Shown here one piece after another: positions 17,080 through 25,264 of a DNA stretch of 64,000 nucleotides. The notes below the pieces were generated by a model. That model was not told the origin of the DNA. It searched no databases and saw nothing but the letters and a program-made list of their open reading frames with translations. The position numbers were made by a program, and so were the translations under genes. Origin of the DNA: Asticcacaulis sp. AC460 (GTDB lineage Bacteria > Pseudomonadota > Alphaproteobacteria > Caulobacterales > Caulobacteraceae); the NCBI RefSeq assembly GCF_000495795.1, contig NZ_AWGD01000003.1, forward strand, positions 124,001 to 188,000, in the 5' to 3' direction. How positions within the stretch are numbered: position 1 is the stretch's first letter; each line of letters opens with the position of its first letter.

Positions 17080-18040
17080 CATGAGCCAACCCGTTGTGAC
17101 CGAGAAAACCGTCAGCGCCATCATACCGACCTTCCGCCGACCCGAAGGCCTGGACCGCGCCATGGCCTCCATCAAGGCCCAGACTGGCCTGGCCGGCGTA
17201 GCGCTCAATCTCATCGTCTGCGACAACAGCCCCGAAGGGTCCGCCCGCACCCAGGTCGAGGCCTTCGCCCTGAACGCGCCGTTTCCGGTCCTGTTCGTGC
17301 ATGAACCGAAGACCGGCGTCGCCAATGCCCGCAATTCGGCGGTGGCCGCCACGCAGGCGCAGTTCATCGCCTTCCTCGATGACGATGAAGAGGCCCCCGC
17401 CGACTGGCTGTGGCGCATGCTGGCCAACCAGGCGCGCTTCAAGGCTGATGTCGTCTTCGGTCCCGTCACCGCCCGCATCCCCCACGATGTCGCACAGTAC
17501 CGCCCCTATTTCGAAGCCTTCTTCTCGCGCTTCGGGCCCGAAGAGTCCGGCGTCCTGCCGCACTATTACGGCTGCGGCAATTCGCTGATCCGCACCGCCG
17601 TCTTCCCGAAGGATGACCTACCCTTCGCCACCACCCAGAACGAGATGGGCGGCGAGGACGACATCCTGTTCACCGCCCTGAAAGCCCAGGGCAAGGTGAT
17701 GAGCTGGGCCGCCGACGCCCCCGTGTGGGAAGACGTGCCGCCCAAACGCGCCACCTTCGACTACACCCTGCGGCGCGGCTTCGCCTACGGCCAGGGCCCG
17801 TCCCATTCGACCGGCGTCAACGGCAAGTACCTGAAGTGCGCGGCATGGATGATGCAGGGCCTGGTCCAGGCCGCCGTCTTCGGTGTCATGGCGGGCGCGG
17901 CGTTCGCGACGAAATCCCCCAAGGCGGCCTACCTGATCGACAAGGCGGCACGGGGTCTGGGCAAGACCCTGTGGTTCCCGCCCTTCAAGATGAAATTCTA
18001 CGGCCAGGCTTTGCTGAAGCCGGCCAAACGCAAAGGATAA
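17072..18040 (+). CDS. family 2 glycosyltransferase
   Basis: The start is ATG 17072, overlapping the previous stop, with AAGGGA eight bases upstream; ATG 17081 is also possible. The 322-residue protein has the GT-A nucleotide-sugar fold: SAIIPTFRRPEGL at the N-terminus, NARNSA, the metal-binding FLDDDEEAP (DxD), GCGNSLIR and the catalytic-region GGEDD. A hydrophobic C-terminal stretch near residues 260-282 suggests membrane association. It probably adds a sugar to a lipid-linked surface glycan. Holdfast glycosyltransferases of Caulobacter (such as HfsL) are of this type, but identity cannot be shown from the sequence alone. Confidence 0.82.
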   Translation: MPDMSQPVVTEKTVSAIIPTFRRPEGLDRAMASIKAQTGLAGVALNLIVCDNSPEGSARTQVEAFALNAPFPVLFVHEPKTGVANARNSAVAATQAQFIAFLDDDEEAPADWLWRMLANQARFKADVVFGPVTARIPHDVAQYRPYFEAFFSRFGPEESGVLPHYYGCGNSLIRTAVFPKDDLPFATTQNEMGGEDDILFTALKAQGKVMSWAADAPVWEDVPPKRATFDYTLRRGFAYGQGPSHSTGVNGKYLKCAAWMMQGLVQAAVFGVMAGAAFATKSPKAAYLIDKAARGLGKTLWFPPFKMKFYGQALLKPAKRKG

Positions 18041-18043
18041 CCG

Positions 18044-18997
18044 ATGACGCTTCTGCACTGGAACGAGGACAAGGCCCGCAAATTCGGCAAGGAAAACCTG
18101 CTGTTCAACCACGACCTGGCCGACAGCGAGCTGTTCACCGAAGAGGCGCTGATCGAACTGATCGACCGCTATCCGCGCGAAAGCCTGGAAGTCTTCACCA
18201 TGGGCTACGACCCGACCGTGTTCGGCGAGTGGTACCTGGGCCGGTCCGACAACATGGATGGCCGCGCTTTGATGGAAGGCGTCAAGGCCGGCCGTTTCTG
18301 GCTGAACCTGCGCCGGGTCAACCACGCCGACAGCGCGGTCAAGCTTCTGTGCGACCGCATCTTCGCCGAGGTCAAGGACCAGACCGGTCAGACCAACCTG
18401 AAGAACGACCTGGGCCTGCTGATCTCCTCGCCCAACGCCCACGTCGTCTACCACCTCGACATCCCGATGGTCATGCTGTGGCAGATCCGCGGCGTGAAGA
18501 AGGTCTACCTCTATCCCGTCGATGCCGGCTTCTTCACCGACGCCCAGATCGAAGGCATCGCCCTGCGCGAATCCGATGAGAACCTGCCCTACGCCACCGA
18601 GTTCGATGCCAAGGCGCTGATCCACGACCTGAAGCCCGGCGAGATGCTGACCTGGGCCCAGAACGCCCCGCACCGCATCGTCAATGGCGACATGGTCAAT
18701 GTCTCGCTGTCGATCGAATTCATGACGCCGAAATCGCTGTGGCACGCCAATGTGCTGTACGCCAACGGACTGCTGCGGCGCTGGTTCGGCCTGAACCCGT
18801 CGGTGGCGAAATCGCCCAAGGTGCTGGAACCGTTCAAGATCGTGCTGGCGCGCATCGCCAAGGCGTTCGGCGGCTTCAAGGGCAACAAGACGCCGCTGGT
18901 CGAGCGCTTTTCGATGGATCCGGCCCGCCCGGGCGAAATCCTGTACGACGACGGCGCCAAGCCCTTCATCGCCCCGGAGGCCAAAAAGGCGGCGTGA
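18044..18997 (+). CDS. JmjC/cupin-like protein, putative Fe(II)/2-oxoglutarate hydroxylase
   Basis: A 317-residue protein beginning 3 bp after the glycosyltransferase stop. It contains the facial-triad pattern of the JmjC/cupin_8 group: H137-x-D139 in VYHLDIPMVMLW, followed by RGVKKVYLYP, and a distal H210 in NAPHRIVNG. This is the usual arrangement for iron-dependent 2-oxoglutarate oxygenases, some of which hydroxylate small molecules or sugars. Its tight linkage to an acyltransferase and a glycosyltransferase suggests that it modifies a glycan precursor; that is inference. Confidence 0.65.
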   Translation: MTLLHWNEDKARKFGKENLLFNHDLADSELFTEEALIELIDRYPRESLEVFTMGYDPTVFGEWYLGRSDNMDGRALMEGVKAGRFWLNLRRVNHADSAVKLLCDRIFAEVKDQTGQTNLKNDLGLLISSPNAHVVYHLDIPMVMLWQIRGVKKVYLYPVDAGFFTDAQIEGIALRESDENLPYATEFDAKALIHDLKPGEMLTWAQNAPHRIVNGDMVNVSLSIEFMTPKSLWHANVLYANGLLRRWFGLNPSVAKSPKVLEPFKIVLARIAKAFGGFKGNKTPLVERFSMDPARPGEILYDDGAKPFIAPEAKKAA

Positions 18998-19051
18998 TTT
19001 TGACAAAGGCGCAAAGACGAGGCAGGATCGGACCGTCCCGAGGGGGGAGCC

Positions 19052-19132
19052 ATGTTCGACCCTAGCCACTATCCGCTGTTCATCTACATCGCACCCGGCC
19101 GCGGTGACCCTGCCGCGCGGACCCGGTCATGA
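19052..19132 (+). CDS. 26-codon leader ORF coupled to downstream gene
   Basis: ATG 19052 has an excellent Shine-Dalgarno stretch, GAGGGGGGAG, ending two bases before it. The frame encodes MFDPSHYPLFIYIAPGRG plus eight more residues and stops with TGA at 19130-19132, overlapping the ATG of the next gene in ATGA. The downstream gene has no ribosome-binding site of its own, so translation is probably coupled. It could be a regulatory leader or a real micro-protein. Confidence 0.55.
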   Translation: MFDPSHYPLFIYIAPGRGDPAARTRS

Positions 19133-20310
19133 AAAACGCTTTCGGCAATAACCTCAGCGGCCGGCCCAACGTCTACCGTGCCGCCGCATGGGTCAGGGTC
19201 CTTGCGGGTATTACCCTGATCGGCAGCTTGGTTGTCCTTGGCCTTGTCTGGCTGAGCGGCGACACCACCCTGTTGTCATTCCTGGCGATCGTCGCCGTTG
19301 TCGTCATGTGTGGAGCCGGCGCCGTCCTGCGGCGCAGGCTGAGCGTCTGGCCTGACCGATTCGAGTTCCAGGGGCTCTTTCGCCGGTTTTCCGGCCGCCG
19401 GGACGAACTTCTGGGCTACCGCACTACCAGTTCCCGGTACGGCAGCTATCTGCATTTTCATCTCAAGGACGGCCGACGCTTCACCCTGCCCGACTATCGC
19501 AGTCAGGCGGGCCTGAGTACCTGGCTGGCGGACGTCACCGATCTCGACGCCCGGGACAAGGCGGAATACGAAGCCGGCCTGATCGCCAATGACGCTTTCG
19601 GAAGCGATCCCGCCCAGCGCAAGCGCGCGATCGCGCTTCAGCGCCAACTGTTGACCGGTATCAACATAGCCGGCTGTGCCTGCGGCGCGTGGTTGGCCTT
19701 CTATCCCCATCCCCTGCTCTACGCGCGATTGGCCTGCGCCGCTGTCTTTGTCGCCGTTCTGGTAATGGCCGCGCTGTCCAACGGCCGCTGGGCGCTGATG
19801 TGGGACATCAAGAATCCCAAGCTTAAACTGGCCCCGGCCTTCCTGGTTCCGGCCCTCGCCCTGGGTTTCAGCTTCTTCGTAAACGATGACGTCCTGGACA
19901 AGATGGCGGCGGCAACACCAGGCCTGGCCATGGCGGCTGTCGTGATGGGGCTGGTGATTCTCATTGACCGGAAAATTGCTTTCCCCGCCGTGCTGTGGAC
20001 GGCCGCCATCGTCGGCGCCGGCGCCTGGGGCGGGGTTTTGCTGTACAACGAAGCTCAGGACACCACGCCACCAACGGTCTATCGGACCGTCGTTGTCGAC
20101 AAACGCATCAACGAGGGGCGCCGAAGCACAAGCTATTATGTCGATGTCGCCGCCTGGGGTCCTGCCGATATGCCAGCGTCCCTTAAGGTTGATTACGCCG
20201 TATATGAACGCGCCACAACCGGACAGGCGCTATGCCTGCGCCTTCACAAGGGCGCCCTGGGTTATCGCTGGATCGACTATGACTGCGCTGCCGGCCCGGC
20301 AGCCGGCTGA
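19129..20310 (+). CDS. multi-pass membrane protein with PH-like region
   Basis: A 393-residue integral membrane protein. Two hydrophobic segments (about residues 22-65) are followed by a soluble stretch with WPDRFEFQGLF...YLHFHLKDGRRFTLPDY, which looks like a bacterial PH-type domain, then four more membrane segments (about 172-310) and a C-terminal extracytoplasmic-type domain ending in YRWIDYDCAAGPAAG. No named family was recognised. It begins inside the stop codon of a 26-codon ORF and lacks its own Shine-Dalgarno site. Confidence 0.7.
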   Translation: MKNAFGNNLSGRPNVYRAAAWVRVLAGITLIGSLVVLGLVWLSGDTTLLSFLAIVAVVVMCGAGAVLRRRLSVWPDRFEFQGLFRRFSGRRDELLGYRTTSSRYGSYLHFHLKDGRRFTLPDYRSQAGLSTWLADVTDLDARDKAEYEAGLIANDAFGSDPAQRKRAIALQRQLLTGINIAGCACGAWLAFYPHPLLYARLACAAVFVAVLVMAALSNGRWALMWDIKNPKLKLAPAFLVPALALGFSFFVNDDVLDKMAAATPGLAMAAVVMGLVILIDRKIAFPAVLWTAAIVGAGAWGGVLLYNEAQDTTPPTVYRTVVVDKRINEGRRSTSYYVDVAAWGPADMPASLKVDYAVYERATTGQALCLRLHKGALGYRWIDYDCAAGPAAG

Positions 20311-20367
20311 GCCAACACGATCATTGTTCCGACGAAACAAGCTTGCTAAGAGGGGCGCGCTTCCCAT

Positions 20368-21366
20368 ATGCGAGCCAGAATGTCCGACACCGCGCCCGTT
20401 TCCGATATCAATGCCCAGACCGCCGTCCTGGCCACCGGCGCGCGCGTGTTGCGCACCGAAGGCGAGGCCTTGCTGCTGTTCGCCGGCTCGCTGGACGATA
20501 ACTTTGTCCGCGCCGTCGAACTGATCCATGCCTGCATCGGCCGGGTCATCCTGTCCGGCATGGGCAAGTCAGGCCATATCGGGCGTAAGATCGCCGCCAC
20601 CCTCGCCTCCACCGGCACGCCGTCCTTCTTCGTCCACCCGGCCGAAGCCTCGCACGGCGATCTCGGCATGATCACCCCGGACGATGTCTGCATCGTGCTC
20701 AGCAATTCCGGCGAGACCTCGGAACTGAGCGACATCCTGGCCCATACCCGCCGCTTTTCCATTCCTTTGATTGGGGTGGCGTCGCGGCCGGGTTCGACCC
20801 TGCTGACCACGGCCGATGTGCCGCTGCTGTTGCCCAATGCGCCGGAAGCCTGTGCCATCGGCATGGCGCCGACCACCTCGACCACCATGACCCTGGCCCT
20901 GGGTGACGCTTTGGCCGTGGCGGTCATGGAAAAGCGCGGTTTCCAGCCGACCGACTTCAAGGTCTTCCACCCGGGCGGCAAGCTGGGAGCGCAGCTTCTG
21001 ACCGTCTCGGCGTTGATGCATAAGGGCGAAGAACTGCCGCTGATCGGCGAAGGCGCCCCGATGAGCGAAGCCCTGCTGGTCATGACCGCCAAAAGCTTCG
21101 GCGTGGTCGGTGTCTGCAACGGCGGCGTCCTGACCGGGATCATCACCGACGGCGATCTGCGCCGGCACATGGACGGGCTGATGTCGCGCAAGGCCGCCGA
21201 GGTCATGCACCGCGGCCCGCGCACCATCGCCGCCGGCCACCTGGCGGTCGAAGCCCTGGGCGTGATGAACGATCGCAAGATCACCTGCCTGTTCGTCGTC
21301 GACGAGGCGAATACGCCGGTCGGCCTGATCCATATCCATGACTGTTTGCGCGCGGGTGTAGCATGA
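20368..21366 (+). CDS. kdsD: arabinose-5-phosphate isomerase
   Basis: A KpsF/GutQ-type enzyme of 332 residues: a SIS sugar-isomerase domain (GMGKSGHIGRK near residue 66; SNSGETSELSD; PTTSTTMTLALGDALAVA) followed by two CBS domains (about 205-330) with ITDGDLRRHMD. It interconverts ribulose-5-phosphate and arabinose-5-phosphate, the first committed step of Kdo synthesis. Its stop overlaps the kdsB start in ATGA, and kdsB in turn overlaps kdsA, so the pathway is one operon. ATG 20380 is an alternative start; 20368 has the better-spaced GAGGGG. Confidence 0.93.
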   Translation: MRARMSDTAPVSDINAQTAVLATGARVLRTEGEALLLFAGSLDDNFVRAVELIHACIGRVILSGMGKSGHIGRKIAATLASTGTPSFFVHPAEASHGDLGMITPDDVCIVLSNSGETSELSDILAHTRRFSIPLIGVASRPGSTLLTTADVPLLLPNAPEACAIGMAPTTSTTMTLALGDALAVAVMEKRGFQPTDFKVFHPGGKLGAQLLTVSALMHKGEELPLIGEGAPMSEALLVMTAKSFGVVGVCNGGVLTGIITDGDLRRHMDGLMSRKAAEVMHRGPRTIAAGHLAVEALGVMNDRKITCLFVVDEANTPVGLIHIHDCLRAGVA

Positions 21367-22148
21367 AAACTGTCGTCATCATTCCGGCGCGCTACGCCTC
21401 CAGCCGTTATCCCGGCAAGCCTCTGGTTATGCTGAAGGGCCGTGACGGCGTCGCCAAGTCGCTGATCCAGCGTTCCTGGGAAGCCGCCAAGGCGGTCCGG
21501 GGCGTTGACGCCGTCTTTGTCGCCACCGACGACGACCGCATCAAGGACGCGGCCGAGGCTTTCGGCGCCGAGGTGATCATGACGTCGGAACTGTGCGCTA
21601 ACGGTACCGAGCGGGTGGCCGATGCTCTGCCCGGCCTACCGCACGCCTACGACCTCTATGTCAACCTGCAGGGCGATGCGCCCCTGACCCCGGCCTGGTT
21701 CGTAGAGGACCTGATCGCCGAGATGAAGAAGCACCCCGAGGTCCGGATGGCGACGCCGGTGTTGCGGTGCGACGCCGTGACCCATGCCAATTTCGTCGAG
21801 GACCGGCTGCACGGCCGCGTCGGCGGGACGACGGCGGTGTTCGATTCCAGCATGAACGCCCTATATTTCTCGAAAGAGGTCATCCCCTATACGGGCAAGA
21901 CCTTTGCCGAGGGCGACCTGATCCCGGTCTTCCACCATGTCGGCGTCTATGCCTATCGTGCCGAGGCGCTGGAGGCCTATGTCGGCTGGAGCACCGGGCC
22001 GCTGGAGAAGCATGAAGGCCTGGAGCAACTGCGGTTCCTGGAAAACGGCGTGCCCATCCGCTGCGTCGAGGTCGATGGCCGCGGCCGGGTGTTCTGGGAG
22101 TTGAACAATCCGGTCGATGTCGAAAGAATTGAGAGTGTACTGCCATGA
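21363..22148 (+). CDS. kdsB: 3-deoxy-manno-octulosonate cytidylyltransferase
   Basis: A 261-residue enzyme that activates Kdo with CTP to CMP-Kdo for lipopolysaccharide inner core. The N-terminus [16 protein letters not shown] is the CTP-binding signature; [10 protein letters not shown] and the C-terminal [13 protein letters not shown] match the family. A short insertion ([17 protein letters not shown]) around residue 22 is common in alphaproteobacterial forms. It lies between kdsD and kdsA with 4-bp overlaps at both ends. Confidence 0.93.
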   Translation: MKTVVIIPARYASSRYPGKPLVMLKGRDGVAKSLIQRSWEAAKAVRGVDAVFVATDDDRIKDAAEAFGAEVIMTSELCANGTERVADALPGLPHAYDLYVNLQGDAPLTPAWFVEDLIAEMKKHPEVRMATPVLRCDAVTHANFVEDRLHGRVGGTTAVFDSSMNALYFSKEVIPYTGKTFAEGDLIPVFHHVGVYAYRAEALEAYVGWSTGPLEKHEGLEQLRFLENGVPIRCVEVDGRGRVFWELNNPVDVERIESVLP

Positions 22149-22990
22149 TTAACGCGCAACATGTGAAAACCAAGGTGATCGAGGTCGGCGGCATCAAGAT
22201 CGGCGGCGACGAACCGTTTGCCCTGATCGCCGGACCGTGCCAGATCGAAAGCCGCGACCACGCGCTGATGATGGCCGAAAGGATCGCCGAGGCCTGCGCG
22301 CCGACTGGCACCCGGTTCATCTACAAGTCCAGCTACGACAAGGCCAACCGGTCCTCGATCGGTACGGCGCGTGGCATCGGCATGGACGAAGGCCTGCAGA
22401 TCCTTGCGGACGTGCGCGCACAGTTCGGCTGCCCGGTGCTGACCGACGTGCACGATGCCCATCAATGCCCGCCCGTGGGCGAAGTGGTCGACGTCATCCA
22501 GATTCCGGCCTTCCTGTGCCGCCAGACCGATTTGCTGCTGGCGGCCGGCGAAACCGGCAAGGCAATCAATGTCAAGAAGGGCCAGTTCCTGGCGCCGTGG
22601 GACATGGCCAATGTCGCCAAAAAGATCGCCTCGACCGGTAATGAGCGGGTGATGCTGTGCGATCGCGGCACATCATTCGGCTACAATACCCTGGTGACCG
22701 ATTTCCGCGGCCTGCCGATCATGGCCCAGACGGGCTATCCAATCGTGTTCGACGCCACCCATTCGGTGCAACAGCCGGGCGGCCAGGGCACGACCTCGGG
22801 CGGCCAGCGCGAGTTCGCGCCGGTCCTGGCGCGGGCAGCCTGTGCGATCGGGGTGTCGGCGGTGTTTATCGAAACGCACGAGAATCCGGACTGCGCCCCG
22901 TCGGACGGCCCGAACATGATCCCTATCGAACAGATGAAGGAACTCATCGGGGTGCTGCGGGCGTTTGACGATCTGGCCAAAGGCAAGTAA
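22145..22990 (+). CDS. kdsA: Kdo-8-phosphate synthase
   Basis: A 281-residue DAHP-synthase-type TIM barrel that condenses arabinose-5-phosphate with phosphoenolpyruvate. Characteristic stretches include [36 protein letters not shown] and [13 protein letters not shown]. Last gene of kdsD-kdsB-kdsA. A 116-bp hairpin begins immediately after the stop codon. Confidence 0.95.
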   Translation: MINAQHVKTKVIEVGGIKIGGDEPFALIAGPCQIESRDHALMMAERIAEACAPTGTRFIYKSSYDKANRSSIGTARGIGMDEGLQILADVRAQFGCPVLTDVHDAHQCPPVGEVVDVIQIPAFLCRQTDLLLAAGETGKAINVKKGQFLAPWDMANVAKKIASTGNERVMLCDRGTSFGYNTLVTDFRGLPIMAQTGYPIVFDATHSVQQPGGQGTTSGGQREFAPVLARAACAIGVSAVFIETHENPDCAPSDGPNMIPIEQMKELIGVLRAFDDLAKGK

Positions 22991-23106
22991 CGGGGTTTAG
23001 GGCCTGCGGCCCCAAGTCTTTCCCTTCCTTAAAATCCCTCGCCCCCTTTGAGGGCGAAGGATTTTAAGGAAAAGAAGACTTGTGGGGCCTCGGGCCCCAC
23101 ACCCCG
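22991..23106. repeat. 116-bp near-perfect hairpin between kdsA and dgt
   Basis: Two arms of about 54 nt (CGGGGTTTAGGGCC... and its inverse ...GGGCCCCACACCCCG) pair with roughly 85 percent identity around a tiny loop CCTTTGA near 23045-23051. The arms contain matching CTTAAAATCC blocks. It could end the kds transcript, but its size and lack of a terminal T-run point to a repetitive palindromic element. It starts directly after the kdsA stop and ends 25 bp before dgt. Confidence 0.6.
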
Positions 23107-23130
23107 TTACTCACCTGTGCCGGAGCCGCC

Positions 23131-24462
23131 ATGGACTGGACCAACCTGCTCAACACCACGCGTCTCATGGCGCCGGACTATCAGGAACGGCCCGGCCGGC
23201 CCATGTACATGCAGGACATCGACCGCATCACCTTCTGCGCGCCGTTCCGCCGGCTGGCCAACAAGACCCAGGTCCACCCGCTCTACGATAACGACCACAT
23301 CCACCACCGCCTGATTCACAGCTTGGAGGTCTCCAGCGTCGGCCGCTCACTCGGTATCGAGGTCGGCCAGTGGCTGGTCGACGACAAGGTCCTCACCGAT
23401 GCCGAACGCGACAAGGTCTCCGGCATCGTCCAGGCCGCCTGCCTGGCCCACGACATCGGCAATCCGCCCTTCGGCCATTCCGGTGAGGAGGCCATCGGCC
23501 GCTGGTTTGCCGAGCGCTTCGAAACCCCCAAAGGCATCTTCGCCGACCTCGACCGCCGCCATCACCAGGAATTCAAAAAGTTCGAAGGCAATGCCCAAGG
23601 CTTTCGCATCCTGGCGCGCAACGAGATGTACACCAACGAAGGCGGCATGCGCCTGAGCCTCAGCGTCCTGGGCGCCTTCACCAAATATCCGGCGACCGCC
23701 AATATCAGCGCCCACCGGTCCGAGCCCTATTGCGGCCTCAAGAAGTTCGGGTTGTTCGACAACGATGTCGCCCTCTTCGCCGAAGCCGCCACCGCCCTGG
23801 GCTTGCCGGAAATCCAAAGCCCGCAAGGCATCTGGTGGCGGCGCCATCCGCTGGTCTTCCTCATGGAGGCCGCCGACGACATCTGCTACAACATCATGGA
23901 CCTGGAAGACGCCTTTACCTGCGGCGACATCGCCTTCGACCAGGCCGAAAGCCTGCTGTCGGCCCTGTTCCTCAAGCGCAACCGCGAAACCGTCTACCGC
24001 TCCAAAGCGGCACAGATCTCCGGTTACCGCGCCCTGGCCGTCACCGGCGCCATCGCTGCCTGTGTCGAAGCCTTCAAGGCTCACTACGATACCCTGATGA
24101 ACGGCACCTTTTCGGGTTCGCTGATCGAGGCCTCATCCAAGGCCATCGAATTCCAGGCCATCAAGGACCTGGCCCGCGACCGCATCTTCAAGGCGCCGCG
24201 CAAGACCGAACTGGAAGTCTTCGGCCGCAATGTCATCTACCGTACCCTGGACGGGCTGATACCGCTGTTCGACGACCTGGCGCGCGCCGGCTGGCAGGCC
24301 GACGCGCTGTCGTCCTATCACGTTCAACTGGCTCGGGCGCTGAGCCTCGAACTGCACGATATCGACAATGCCTATGACGCCCTGCATGCCCTGGCCGACT
24401 TCGTTTCGGGCATGACCGACCGCTATGCTGTCAAGGTCGCCGAGATGCTGTACACACGCTGA
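23131..24462 (+). CDS. dgt: deoxyguanosinetriphosphate triphosphohydrolase-like protein
   Basis: The start is ATG 23131 (MDWTNLLNTT); in-frame sequence upstream belongs to the hairpin. The 443-residue protein is an HD-domain dNTPase: H63 in HSLEVSSVGR, the HD pair H107-D108 in AHDIGNPPFGHSG, and NAQGFRIL. It hydrolyses dGTP or other dNTPs to the nucleoside and triphosphate, tuning the dNTP pool. It ends directly against the convergent DUF1345 gene with no spacer. Confidence 0.9.
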   Translation: MDWTNLLNTTRLMAPDYQERPGRPMYMQDIDRITFCAPFRRLANKTQVHPLYDNDHIHHRLIHSLEVSSVGRSLGIEVGQWLVDDKVLTDAERDKVSGIVQAACLAHDIGNPPFGHSGEEAIGRWFAERFETPKGIFADLDRRHHQEFKKFEGNAQGFRILARNEMYTNEGGMRLSLSVLGAFTKYPATANISAHRSEPYCGLKKFGLFDNDVALFAEAATALGLPEIQSPQGIWWRRHPLVFLMEAADDICYNIMDLEDAFTCGDIAFDQAESLLSALFLKRNRETVYRSKAAQISGYRALAVTGAIAACVEAFKAHYDTLMNGTFSGSLIEASSKAIEFQAIKDLARDRIFKAPRKTELEVFGRNVIYRTLDGLIPLFDDLARAGWQADALSSYHVQLARALSLELHDIDNAYDALHALADFVSGMTDRYAVKVAEMLYTR

Positions 24463-25152
24463 TCATTTCGCAATCAGTGATGCGGCGATATTGATCGTCA
24501 GGGCCAGCACGGTAGCATTGAACAGGTAGGCAGCAATACAGTGGACCGTGCCGATACGGCGCATTTCGCGCGTCGCGAAGGCGACATCCGCCGTCTGGCC
24601 TGAGGTCCCGATGACGAAGGCGAAATACAGGAAGTCGCTGTAATGCGGTTGCTCCTTGCCGGGAAAGATCAGGCCCGCGACACCCTTGGCGCGCGCCAGC
24701 CCGCTGTAATAACCGTGGGCGTAATGAAAGGCGAAGGCCAGGTGGATATAGGTCCACGACGACAGAAGCGTGAGGCCGGATAAGGCGATATGCCAGGCCT
24801 TCTCCGCCGCCGGCAAACCCGACGACGTGGCCAGTTCGCCGGCAATGGCGGCAAAGCTCAAACCGGCCGCAACCACAGACAGGATCAGGATCACCCCCTC
24901 GCCGTCGTCATAGAGATGCGCCCGGCTTTCCAGGGTGGCGTAGCTGGCGCGCAGCATATGAAACAAGGCGATGGCGATATACAGGCAGGTGAACGTGTTC
25001 CACGCCACCAGCGCCGCGGTCAGCCCCGTGACCGCCGTGAAGGCATGACAGCCGGCCAGCACCACCAGGGCCGCAGCCACCGACTGCAGCAATTGCGGCT
25101 TCTGACGCAGGTAGCGGATGACATGAAGGTCGAGAAAGCCTTTGGAAGCCAT
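24463..25152 (-). CDS. DUF1345 family membrane protein
   Basis: The start ATG 25152 (MASKGFLDLH) gives 229 residues and five or six membrane segments. The C-terminal half carries the strongly conserved DUF1345 pattern FAFHYAHGYY, FPG...YSDFLYFAF, GTSGQTADVAF and ALTINIAASL. Function of the family is unknown. It diverges from the DUF5703 gene across about 110 bp. Confidence 0.85.
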   Translation of the reverse strand: MASKGFLDLHVIRYLRQKPQLLQSVAAALVVLAGCHAFTAVTGLTAALVAWNTFTCLYIAIALFHMLRASYATLESRAHLYDDGEGVILILSVVAAGLSFAAIAGELATSSGLPAAEKAWHIALSGLTLLSSWTYIHLAFAFHYAHGYYSGLARAKGVAGLIFPGKEQPHYSDFLYFAFVIGTSGQTADVAFATREMRRIGTVHCIAAYLFNATVLALTINIAASLIAK

Positions 25153-25209
25153 CGACAATCTAGGCTCCCGCCTTACGCAATTGTCAACGCGCGATCGATT
25201 GCGCCCGGC

Positions 25210-25233
25210 GGCGAAATCGGTCAAAGTTTCGCC
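25210..25233. promoter_or_regulatory. inverted repeat upstream of DUF5703 gene
   Basis: GGCGAAA (25210-25216) and TTTCGCC (25227-25233) form a 7-bp inverted repeat with a 10-base spacer, 32 bp before the DUF5703 start and 58 bp from the divergent DUF1345 start. It may be an operator; no regulator is apparent. Confidence 0.3.
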
Positions 25234-25264
25234 TGTAAAAATAGAAATCTGGACCGGGAAGATC

